Source: Prevotella sp. (GTDB lineage: Bacteria; Bacteroidota; Bacteroidia; Bacteroidales; Bacteroidaceae). From it: DNA of 41,591 nt. This document shows, one piece after another, positions 16,343 to 23,483 of this stretch. The position numbers were made by a program, and so were the translations under genes. Within the stretch, counting starts at the first letter, position 1. Each line of letters begins with the position of its first letter. The stretch lies in the NCBI GenBank assembly GCA_017428805.1, contig JAFRQC010000054.1, positions 1 through 41,591 of the forward strand, read 5' to 3'. The notes beneath the pieces are model-generated. The model had not been told where the DNA came from. It did not search any database and saw only the letters and a list, made by a program, of their open reading frames with translations.

Positions 16343-16545
16343 ATCAAATATTTTGAATCACGCAACAAATTGCGTTCGTTTTTCATAATTTTTGTATAAA
16401 GAAGAATACTTTTTAAACTTTTTAAGTATCACTTTATTTCGCTCTAAATGAGCAGAAAAGCCAAAAATTATCCCAAAAATCCCTAAAAAAGCCCCTTTTT
16501 TTGCTAAAAAAGGAATATTCTGGCGGAAATGCGAGTTTTTTTTCG

Positions 16546-16553
16546 TACCTTTG
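16546..16553 (+). promoter_or_regulatory. -7 box of the starch-synthase-like gene
   Basis: TACCTTTG, 20 nt before the ATG at 16573. It lies inside the longer open frame that begins at 16501 and supports the later start. Confidence 0.65.
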
Positions 16554-16572
16554 CAAAGTAAAATCATCAAAG

Positions 16573-17385
16573 ATGGCAAAAAAGAAGATATTATTCATCA
16601 ATCAGGAGATATCTCCGTATGTTCCCGACAACGCATTGTCAATCATGGGCAGGGAACTGCCTAAGACCATTCAAGAGTGCAGCCACGAGATCCGCACGTT
16701 CATGCCCAAATGGGGCATCATCAATGAGCGTCGCGGACAGTTGCACGAAGTGATACGCCTGTCGGGTATGAATCTGATCATCAATGACACCGACCACCCG
16801 CTGATCATCAAGGTCGCCTCGATACAGTCGGCAAAGGTGCAGGTGTATTTCATCGACAACGACGACTACTTCGGCAAGCGCCTGATGGAGAAAGATGAGC
16901 AGGGCGAAGACTATGCTGACAATGGTGAACGTGCTATCTTCTTCGCACGTGGTGTATTGGAAACGGTGAAGAAACTGCGTTGGGTGCCCGATGTCATTCA
17001 CTGCCAGGGCTGGATGAGTGCGGTCGTTCCACTCTATGTGAAGACGGCCTATCACGACGAGCCCTCGTTTGCTGACGCCAAGGTGGTCACCTCGCTCTTC
17101 TCGCAGAAGCTCGACAAGGATCTGGGTGATGACTTCAAACAGTGCCTGGAGTTCCGTGAGACCACGCAGGAGATCCTGAAGGACTACAAGGACAACTTCG
17201 ATCTGAACGAACTCAATAAGCTTGCCATCGACTATAGTGACGGTATCGTACAATCAGACAGCCTCGTCAACGATGAGCTGCTGGCATATATTAAAGAAAA
17301 GAACATTCCCTTCCTCGGCTATTCCGAGAACGTCGCCGAAGCCTGCGAAGACTTCTACGAGTCGCTCTACCCTGCTGAAGAATAA
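16573..17385 (+). CDS. Short glycogen/starch synthase-like protein (GT5 N-terminal domain only)
   Basis: A 270-residue protein that matches only the N-terminal Rossmann domain of GT5 starch synthases. KILFINQEISPYVPDNALSIMGRELP replaces the usual E.aP..K.GGL.D region, and WVPDVIHCQGWMSAVVPLYV matches the segment before the domain boundary. The C-terminal domain with the nucleotide-sugar site (KxGGL partner and EPCGLTQ-type motif) is absent, and the stop at 17383-17385 looks genuine, so catalysis is doubtful. In Bacteroidota a short protein of this type stands next to a DUF4270 lipoprotein, as here (34 nt away). It is therefore a conserved form, not a local truncation. The function is unknown; a role in cell-envelope polysaccharide is only a guess. 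Confidence 0.8.
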   Translation: MAKKKILFINQEISPYVPDNALSIMGRELPKTIQECSHEIRTFMPKWGIINERRGQLHEVIRLSGMNLIINDTDHPLIIKVASIQSAKVQVYFIDNDDYFGKRLMEKDEQGEDYADNGERAIFFARGVLETVKKLRWVPDVIHCQGWMSAVVPLYVKTAYHDEPSFADAKVVTSLFSQKLDKDLGDDFKQCLEFRETTQEILKDYKDNFDLNELNKLAIDYSDGIVQSDSLVNDELLAYIKEKNIPFLGYSENVAEACEDFYESLYPAEE

Positions 17386-17419
17386 GTTGAGGAGCAACAT
17401 AACAGACAGAAAGAACATC

Positions 17420-18868
17420 ATGAAATACCAATTATTTACAGCGATTGCAATCTCCGCAATGGCGTTAATTTCTTGCAGTAAAGACACAGACACGCTTGGC
17501 TCGTCGCTGACGAACAGTTCTGATCAGATACAGGCAAGCACGATGACTTACAGCGCCTACTCTCATTCCGTACTCGTCGACTCCGTGTATGCCCGCAACT
17601 ACGATACTTACTTCGGGCGTGTTAAGGATCCCGAGACAGGAGTCTACGTCAAGACAGAGTTTATGGCGCAGTTCAATATTCAGGAAGGCATCATATTGCC
17701 AACAGTCGATGAGATCAAAAACGAGGAAGGTGAGATCGTAGCCGACTCCTGTGAGATCTGGCTGGCATTCGACAAGGAAAACTGCTATGGCGACACACTC
17801 TCCTCCCTGAAGATGAACGTCCTCGAGCTCAACAAGCCTATGAGCGAGAAGGTGGTCTACTACAGCAATTACGACCCCAGAAAAGAAGGATACATCCGCG
17901 AAGACGGTATGAAGAAGAGCATCCTTTTCAGTCAGAACAACCTGACATACTCGGACAGTATCAGAAATCTTACAGATTATTTCGATTACGTGCGTATTTC
18001 GTTCTCTGACGAATATACCGACAAGAACGGCGTGAAATACGACAACTACGGAACTTACATCCTCCGTAACTACTATGCTCATCCCGAATACTTCAAGAAC
18101 TCCTACGCCTTCACCAACAACATCTGCCCCGGCTTCTTTTTTGAGCTGGCAGACGGTTTGGGACTGATGGCCAAGTTCTATTTGTTGGAGATGCGTGTCT
18201 TCTACCATTATCAGAAGAACAGTACGAAATACAACAGTTACATTGCCTTCTCGTCAACGCAAGAGGTACTGCAGACAACCCAGGTGACGAACGACAAGAA
18301 GACGTTGGCACAGTTGGCTGCCGATCAGAGCTGCACCTATCTGAAAGCACCCGCAGGCATCTTTACAGAGGTCACTTTGCCTGTGGATGAGATTACCCAG
18401 AGCCACGCGGCAGACTCGCTTCTCTCTGTCAGTATGACCTTCCAGCGCCAGAACAGCGGCGTCAAGGCAAAATATCTTATGGATGCACCGTCGAGCATCT
18501 TGATGCTGCCTACGGACAGTCTTGAAACGTTCTTCAGAAATGACAAGACTTACGATTATAAGAGTGCCTTCGCAGCAACACTCTCCACCACCAACACCTA
18601 CACTTTCTCAAACATCGGCAACCTCGTCACGCTGCTTTCAGACAACAAAAAGAAGGGGCTGGCTTCTGATTCTGACTGGATGAGCAAACACTCCAACTGG
18701 AACAAGGTGCTGCTGATACCGATCTCTATGACGGCGGTTTCCGCGAATTCCACTTCCGCAACATACGATATAGAGAACGAGATGGGACTTGTGAGCACGA
18801 AGCTGGAGGGAGGCCCCAACACGCCCATCGAAGTGAAGGTGATCTACGGCCGATTCAAGAATCAATAG
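17420..18868 (+). CDS. DUF4270-family lipoprotein
   Basis: A 482-residue lipoprotein from the ATG at 17420. MKYQLFTAIAISAMALISC ends in a lipobox (ALISC), followed by SKDTDTLGSSL. The rest is beta-rich with many Tyr and Ser residues. It includes FGRVKDPETGVYVKTEFMAQ, which is typical of DUF4270, and ADSCEIWLAFD. These Bacteroidota outer-membrane or periplasmic proteins have no proven biochemical role. It follows the short GT5-like gene, its usual neighbour, and is followed after 2 nt by a 43-codon ORF. An open frame extends upstream to 17222 but overlaps the GT5-like gene and lacks a lipoprotein signal, so the start at 17420 is preferred. Confidence 0.88.
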   Translation: MKYQLFTAIAISAMALISCSKDTDTLGSSLTNSSDQIQASTMTYSAYSHSVLVDSVYARNYDTYFGRVKDPETGVYVKTEFMAQFNIQEGIILPTVDEIKNEEGEIVADSCEIWLAFDKENCYGDTLSSLKMNVLELNKPMSEKVVYYSNYDPRKEGYIREDGMKKSILFSQNNLTYSDSIRNLTDYFDYVRISFSDEYTDKNGVKYDNYGTYILRNYYAHPEYFKNSYAFTNNICPGFFFELADGLGLMAKFYLLEMRVFYHYQKNSTKYNSYIAFSSTQEVLQTTQVTNDKKTLAQLAADQSCTYLKAPAGIFTEVTLPVDEITQSHAADSLLSVSMTFQRQNSGVKAKYLMDAPSSILMLPTDSLETFFRNDKTYDYKSAFAATLSTTNTYTFSNIGNLVTLLSDNKKKGLASDSDWMSKHSNWNKVLLIPISMTAVSANSTSATYDIENEMGLVSTKLEGGPNTPIEVKVIYGRFKNQ

Positions 18869-18870
18869 TT

Positions 18871-19002
18871 ATGGCTGACGGATATCTGGAGAAACATCAC
18901 GACGATTATGAGGCCCGCAAGGCAGCTTGGCTCCGAAAGAAGCGTCATCTGCCCAAGACAGGACAGAGACAAATAGAGCGACCCGAAAATGAGTCGCTCT
19001 AA
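18871..19002 (+). CDS. Small basic protein, 43 residues
   Basis: The ATG at 18871 is 2 nt after the DUF4270 stop, and the frame is open to TAA at 19000-19002. The product begins MADGYLEKHHDDYEARKAAW and continues LRKKRHLPKTGQRQ. It is very basic in the second half, with no signal or membrane segment. I recall similar very short ORFs in Bacteroidota, but I cannot name a family or function. The coding end overlaps a hairpin with 8-bp arms (18975-19000), so the terminator and the last codons share sequence. Confidence 0.62.
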   Translation: MADGYLEKHHDDYEARKAAWLRKKRHLPKTGQRQIERPENESL

Positions 19003-19008
19003 TATTTT
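18975..19008 (+). terminator. Hairpin ending the GT5-DUF4270 operon
   Basis: AGAGCGAC (18975-18982) pairs perfectly with GTCGCTCT (18993-19000) around a 10-nt loop, followed by AATATTTT. It overlaps the last codons of the small ORF. Confidence 0.65.
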
Positions 19009-19038
19009 CTCACAATGGGGACTGTCCCTCTTGTGAGA
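19008..19038. repeat. Palindrome with GGGACTGTCCC centre
   Basis: TCTCACAA (19008-19015) and TTGTGAGA (19031-19038) flank GGGACTGTCCC. It lies directly against the pcrA stop codon. A related stretch, GGGACTGTCTC followed by TTTTGTG, is at 40671-40687. Confidence 0.7.
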
Positions 19039-21531
19039 TTATCCGATAATCTTGAACTTTGCGAATTTCAGCAGCAGCTGTTTGGTGCCCGTATTGCGGA
19101 ACTCAACGGTAGCCTTGGTATTCTCGCCCGTGCCCTCAATCTTTATTACCGTGCCAATGCCGAAGCGCTGATGCTCTATGGTAGCCCCCTCGCGCAGCCC
19201 TTCCCCTCCTGAGTAGGAGGGGTCAGGGGTGGTCTGAGCAGCCGCACTTGCAACACGATTCACGGGACGGAAATTACCACCTGAAGGCGTGCTTGGGCGT
19301 GATGTCTGCAACGGTTTGCCAGACTGCTGCTGATAGAGGCGTTTGAAGCCTTCTCCAAATGGATCCACAGGCTTCTCAGGCTGACGGGGAGCCACGATGC
19401 GAGGCTTGGGATCGGCCTTGAACTGCGTAGCCACAGGCCTCGGATTCTGCATCCACTCAGGGCCTTCACTCTCGAAGCCACGAGTCTTTCGGCTGGAAGA
19501 ACCGAAGAGTGAACTTCCCCCACCCGATTCTGAATGCACATCCAGCAGTTCCTGGTCAATGTCGCGTATGAATCTCGATGGCGTGTCATACTCCATCCGT
19601 CCGTAGCGGAAACGGTTCTGAGCGCACGTCAGTATGCAATGCTTCTCGGCTCTGGTGATGGCTACATACAGCAATCGGCGCTCTTCTTCGAGTTCCCGCA
19701 TCGAATTGGTACACATGGGACTCGGAAATATATTCTCTTCGAGGCCCACAACAAACACCGTCGGGAACTCCAGACCCTTCGCCGAGTGGATCGTCATCAG
19801 CGTCACCTTATCATTCGAGTCGCCCTCATCGCTGTCAAGATCCGTCAGCAGAGCCACCTCCTGCAAGAAGTCTGGCAGATAGATTTCATCACCCATATCC
19901 TCTTCCTTGCGGCTCTCCACGAAGTCCTGCATACCGCTGAGGAACTCTTCGAGGTTCTCCTGACGCGAGATGTCTTCCGGGTTGCGGCCTGAGTAGATAT
20001 CCTTGCTGATGCCGGAGGTCATGATGATGTCGTGTCCCAGGGCGTAGGCATCTTCCGTATTGATGCGCCCTATCCAGCCCTCGATGAGTTCACGGAACGC
20101 CTGTATCTTCGTCATCGTGCCCTTGCTCACTTCCATGGGGAACAACACGGGCTCCTTAATCACCTGCCAGAGACTGACGCCATAGGTCTGTGCCGTCTGG
20201 ATAATCTTGCCTACGGTGGTGTCGCCGATACCCCTTGCGGGATAGTTGATGATGCGCTTGAAGGCCTCTTCATCGTTGGGATTGGCAATCAGCCGGAAGT
20301 AGGCAATCACGTCTTTGATCTCCTTGCGCTGGTAGAAGCTCAGACCACCATAGATGCGATAGGGGATATTGTCTTTTCGCATCTGCTCCTCAAACGACCG
20401 GCTCTGGGAGTTGGTTCGATAGAGGATGGCAAAGTCGTTCCAATTGCAGTGGTCCTGCTTCCGCAGCCGCTTGATGTCCTGACAAACGATCATCGCCTCC
20501 TCCTTGTCCGAATAGGCAGGTTTCAACTGCAGCCGTTCTCCGTGCTCGTTCTTCGAGAACACATTCTTCGGAATCTGCCGCTCGTTCCGCCGTATCAACG
20601 AGTTTGCCGCCTGCACAATGAGCTGCGTGCTGCGATAGTTCTGTTCGAGTTTGAAGAGCCGGGCATTAGTGTATTGGCTCTGGAAGTTGAGGATATTGTC
20701 GATATTCGCACCCCGGAAACTGTAGATGCTCTGGGCATCGTCGCCCACGACACATACCTTCTGACGCTCCTTCGTGAGTTGATAGACGATGGCCTGCTGG
20801 GCAAAGTTCGTATCCTGGTACTCGTCGACGAGCACGAAATGGAACTTCTCTACGTATTTACGCCGGATATCCTCATGGTTCTGAAACAAGACCCACGTCT
20901 GCACCAGCAGATCATCGAAGTCCATCGCGTTGGCTTGTCTGCACCTTTCCGCGTACCTATTATATATATTAGAGACCTGCGGGCGTTTTTGGGTGGCATC
21001 GTCGCGAGCCCAACTACTCTGTGCGTAGGCCTGCGGAAGCAACAAGTGGTTCTTGGCCATCGATATCCTGTCTGCCACCGATGCGGGCTTGTACACCTTA
21101 TCATCGAGCTGCATCTCTTTGATGATTGTCTTCACCAGTGAACGGGCATCACTCTTGTCATAGATGGTGAAGTTCGAATTGAAGCCTATATGCTCTGCTT
21201 CTGCCCTCAGAATCCTCGCAAAGACACTGTGGAACGTTCCCATCTGCAAATATCTCGCCTCTTCCTCGCCCACCAATCGACCGATCCTCTCTTTCATTTC
21301 CCGTGCCGCCTTGTTCGTAAACGTCAGCGCCAATATATTCCACGGCCTAATCCGACTACTGACTCCTGACTCCTGACTCCTGTCTCCTTGTTGCAACAGC
21401 CACGCGATCTTATACGTCAGCACCCTCGTCTTTCCCGATCCCGCACCCGCAATCACCAGACTCGCCCCGTCGCAGTACTCCACCGCAACACGCTGACTCT
21501 CATTCAGTTGGCTCAATATCTCGTTGTTCAT
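19039..21531 (-). CDS. pcrA: ATP-dependent DNA helicase PcrA/UvrD
   Basis: An 830-residue superfamily 1A 3'-5' helicase for excision repair and removal of proteins from DNA. The motifs appear in order: I GAGSGKT (residues 29-35), Ia ALTFTNKAA, II DEYQDTN, III QSIYSFRGA, IV EQNYRST, V TIHSAKGLEF, VI YVAITRAEKH. The C-terminal ~48 residues form the Tudor-like domain (HQRFGIGTVIKIEG). Two stretches are encoded by repeats: residues ~49-60 (GDRSQESGVSSR) lie between motifs I and Ia, where other PcrA proteins have a short loop, and residues ~766-778 (QTTPDPSYSGGEG) lie in the flexible linker before the Tudor-like domain. Both keep the frame. The promoter is at 21557-21564. Confidence 0.96.
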   Translation of the reverse strand: MNNEILSQLNESQRVAVEYCDGASLVIAGAGSGKTRVLTYKIAWLLQQGDRSQESGVSSRIRPWNILALTFTNKAAREMKERIGRLVGEEEARYLQMGTFHSVFARILRAEAEHIGFNSNFTIYDKSDARSLVKTIIKEMQLDDKVYKPASVADRISMAKNHLLLPQAYAQSSWARDDATQKRPQVSNIYNRYAERCRQANAMDFDDLLVQTWVLFQNHEDIRRKYVEKFHFVLVDEYQDTNFAQQAIVYQLTKERQKVCVVGDDAQSIYSFRGANIDNILNFQSQYTNARLFKLEQNYRSTQLIVQAANSLIRRNERQIPKNVFSKNEHGERLQLKPAYSDKEEAMIVCQDIKRLRKQDHCNWNDFAILYRTNSQSRSFEEQMRKDNIPYRIYGGLSFYQRKEIKDVIAYFRLIANPNDEEAFKRIINYPARGIGDTTVGKIIQTAQTYGVSLWQVIKEPVLFPMEVSKGTMTKIQAFRELIEGWIGRINTEDAYALGHDIIMTSGISKDIYSGRNPEDISRQENLEEFLSGMQDFVESRKEEDMGDEIYLPDFLQEVALLTDLDSDEGDSNDKVTLMTIHSAKGLEFPTVFVVGLEENIFPSPMCTNSMRELEEERRLLYVAITRAEKHCILTCAQNRFRYGRMEYDTPSRFIRDIDQELLDVHSESGGGSSLFGSSSRKTRGFESEGPEWMQNPRPVATQFKADPKPRIVAPRQPEKPVDPFGEGFKRLYQQQSGKPLQTSRPSTPSGGNFRPVNRVASAAAQTTPDPSYSGGEGLREGATIEHQRFGIGTVIKIEGTGENTKATVEFRNTGTKQLLLKFAKFKIIG
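19203..19237 (+). repeat. Palindromic element inside pcrA, in frame
   Basis: Core CCCCTCCTGAGTAGGAGGGG (19203-19222) plus tail TCAGGGGTGGTCTGA (19223-19237). Read on the minus strand it gives QTTPDPSYSGGEG, with no stop. It differs by one base from the copy at 38946-38980. Confidence 0.92.
21358..21387 (+). repeat. Tandem GACTCCT word inside pcrA
   Basis: Three GACTCCT units and a variant (GTCTCC), with a 7-nt period. The whole tract keeps the reading frame and encodes DRSQESGVSS on the minus strand. Confidence 0.85.
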
Positions 21532-21556
21532 TTCAACCCATTCTAGTTCACAGTTG

Positions 21557-21564
21557 CAAAGTTA
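21557..21564 (-). promoter_or_regulatory. -7 box of pcrA
   Basis: TAACTTTG on the minus strand, 26 nt before the start at 21531. Confidence 0.55.
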
Positions 21565-21735
21565 CAAATAAAATTTGTAACCGCCAAATTTTAGTACTAA
21601 CATTATTAATAAGGTATTAAGGGCCGATATGTTGTGTTCGGGCACATAAAAAGGCCAAAAGAATAACCTTTTGCCTTGATTTATATCAATAAAGTGACAA
21701 AAAGACAGATTTTCGTCGAAAAAACTGATAAAATG
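21565..21735. other. Spacer between pcrA and gdhA promoters with a hairpin
   Basis: The gap between pcrA and gdhA (21532-21853) holds no gene. Apart from the two promoters it contains one hairpin at 21651-21677: AAGG plus CAAAAG pairs with CTTTTG plus CCTT around AATAAC, with a single bulged C. It lies upstream of both promoters, so it is not an obvious terminator of either gene. Confidence 0.5.
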
Positions 21736-21766
21736 TTTGTTATTTCAGATTTTTGATATAATTTTG
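21736..21766 (+). promoter_or_regulatory. Promoter of gdhA
   Basis: TTTG at 21736-21739, 19 nt, then TAATTTTG at 21759-21766. It implies a leader of roughly 80 nt that is AT-rich, ending ACAACAAAAGATT before the ATG at 21854. Confidence 0.8.
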
Positions 21767-21853
21767 CAACCGATTTCGGAAAGAATCATACTTCAAACAA
21801 CAGAGAATCATTAATTCAATCAACAAATAACACTTAAAAAACAACAAAAGATT

Positions 21854-23191
21854 ATGAATGCAGCACAAGTTGTAGAAGATCTCAAGAAGAGATTCCCCAA
21901 TGAGCCGGAGTACATCCAGGCAGTTTCGCAGGTTCTTCCCACCATCGAGGAAGAGTACAACAAGCACCCCGAGTTTGAGAAAGCCAATCTGATTGAGCGC
22001 CTCTGCATCCCCGACAGAGTGAACGAGTTCCGTATCACCTGGGTGGACGACAAGGGCAACGTGCAGACCAACATGGGCTACCGTATCCAGCACAACAACG
22101 CCATTGGCCCGTACAAAGGCGGTCTCCGTTATCACAAGAGCGTGAACCTCGGTATCCTGAAGTTCCTCGCCTTCGAGCAGACCTTCAAGAACTCACTGAC
22201 CACACTGCCGATGGGTGGTGCCAAGGGTGGTTCAGACTTCTCTCCCCGTGGCAAGAGCGACGCTGAGGTGATGCGCTTCTGCCAGGCATTCATGAACGAG
22301 CTGTACCGCGTGATCGGTCCGGATGAGGACGTTCCCGCTGGTGACATCGGCGTAGGTGGCCGTGAGGTAGGTTACCTGTTCGGACAGTACAAGAAGCTCA
22401 CCCACCAGTTCCAGGGCGTGCTCACAGGTAAGGGCATCCCCTTCGGCGGTTCGCTGATCCGTCCTGAGGCTACTGGTTACGGTACCGTATATTTCCTCTG
22501 CTCTATGCTTGCTACCCGCAACATCGACATCAAGGGCAAGAAAGTGCTGATCTCTGGTGCCGGTAACGTGGCCCAGTACGCTGCCGAGAAGTGCATCCAG
22601 CTGGGTGCCATCCCCATGACGATGAGTGACTCTGACGGTTACATCTACGATCCCGATGGTATCGACCGTGCCAAGCTCGACTACATCATGGAGCTGAAAA
22701 ACGTGGAGCGCGGACGTATCAAGGAGTATGTCGAGGAGTATCCCACAGCCAAGTACTACGAGGGCAAGCGCCCCTGGTATGAGAAGGCCGACATCGCCCT
22801 GCCTTGCGCAACACAGAACGAGATCAACGGTGACGAGGCTGCTGCCCTGGTGAAGAACGGTGTGATTGCCGTGGCCGAGGGTGCCAACATGCCTTCACTG
22901 CCTGAGGCTATCAAGATCTTCCAGGATGCCAAGATCCTCTACTCTCCGGGTAAGGCTTCTAACGCCGGTGGTGTGTCGGTATCTGGTCTGGAGATGTCGC
23001 AGAACTCAGAGCGTCTGTCTTGGACGGCTGAGGAGGTGGACAACTACCTGAAGCGCATCATGAACGACATTCACGAGAACTGCGTGAAGTACGGTACTGA
23101 GAAGGACGGCTATATCAACTACGTGAAGGGTGCCAACGTGGCCGGCTTCATGAAGGTTGCCAAGGCTATGATGGCTCAGGGAATCGTGTAA
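21854..23191 (+). CDS. gdhA: NADP-type glutamate dehydrogenase
   Basis: A 445-residue hexameric enzyme that assimilates ammonia into 2-oxoglutarate to make glutamate. The substrate domain has GPYKGGLRYH and the catalytic Lys segment PMGGAKGGSDF. The Rossmann domain carries VLISGAGNVAQYAAEK. Near the end, ASNAGGVSVSGLEMSQNS is a strong signature of the 445-450-residue bacterial class. Codons are strongly biased (CTG, AAG, GGT, CGT), as in rpsA and htpG, which points to high expression. A clean promoter precedes it and a terminator follows at 23235. Coenzyme choice (NADP over NAD) is inferred from the length class. Confidence 0.96.
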   Translation: MNAAQVVEDLKKRFPNEPEYIQAVSQVLPTIEEEYNKHPEFEKANLIERLCIPDRVNEFRITWVDDKGNVQTNMGYRIQHNNAIGPYKGGLRYHKSVNLGILKFLAFEQTFKNSLTTLPMGGAKGGSDFSPRGKSDAEVMRFCQAFMNELYRVIGPDEDVPAGDIGVGGREVGYLFGQYKKLTHQFQGVLTGKGIPFGGSLIRPEATGYGTVYFLCSMLATRNIDIKGKKVLISGAGNVAQYAAEKCIQLGAIPMTMSDSDGYIYDPDGIDRAKLDYIMELKNVERGRIKEYVEEYPTAKYYEGKRPWYEKADIALPCATQNEINGDEAAALVKNGVIAVAEGANMPSLPEAIKIFQDAKILYSPGKASNAGGVSVSGLEMSQNSERLSWTAEEVDNYLKRIMNDIHENCVKYGTEKDGYINYVKGANVAGFMKVAKAMMAQGIV

Positions 23192-23338
23192 AATTAAAAA
23201 TTAAGTAATTAAAAAATTAAGAAATTATAGTGTTAAAGACGGGCGGTTTTGAAAAGTCGCTCGTCTTTTGTTAATAATTCATAAATATCGCAGACGGAAA
23301 GGCTTTCATTTTTTAATCTTTTCATTTTTTAATTCTTT
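23192..23338. repeat. AATTAAAA word tracts in loose inverted arrangement
   Basis: A tract of AATTAAAA words begins at the gdhA stop (23191-23228). A tract of the inverse kind, CATTTTTTAATC repeated, lies at 23307-23338. AATTAAAAAAT is shared exactly in inverse. The gdhA terminator sits between the two tracts. The low complexity makes the pairing less certain than in the other cases. Confidence 0.55.
23235..23270 (+). terminator. Terminator of gdhA
   Basis: AAAGACGGGCG (23235-23245) pairs with CGCTCGTCTTT (23258-23268), one G-T pair, 12-nt loop, followed by TTGTTAAT. Confidence 0.8.
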
Positions 23339-23343
23339 CTTTG

Positions 23344-23351
23344 TACCTTTG
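23344..23351 (+). promoter_or_regulatory. -7 box of rpsA
   Basis: TACCTTTG, the strong form also seen before the tRNA genes. It is about 130 nt upstream of the rpsA start. Confidence 0.7.
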
Positions 23352-23357
23352 CAGCCG

Positions 23358-23483
23358 CTTTGTGCCCCAGAAGGGGCAATGGGAGCCGGAACAGGCGCTG
23401 ACTCCCAGGATTATTAACAATTTAAAATATGGTCTGATGAACGTCTGTTCAGACCCCTACCCCCTGAGAAAGGGGGCGTAAAA
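23358..23483 (+). promoter_or_regulatory. Structured leader of rpsA with repeat-derived hairpin
   Basis: The leader is about 125 nt with several hairpins. TGCCCC/GGGGCA encloses AGAA at 23363-23378. GGGAG (23381-23385) can pair with CTCCC (23402-23406). GGTCTGA (23431-23437) pairs with TCAGACC (23449-23455). CCCCCT/AGGGGG encloses GAGAA at 23460-23476, ending 7 nt before the ATG. The last two use the GGTCTGA and CCTGAG parts of the palindromic element found in pcrA. S1 genes are often self-regulated through their leaders; whether this leader does so is unknown. Confidence 0.6.

Noticed and set aside
16358..16579. Minus-strand open frame in the AT-rich gap before the starch-synthase-like gene
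   Set aside because: Phe/Lys-rich product of an AT-rich gap, overlaps the promoter at 16546, no recognisable feature.
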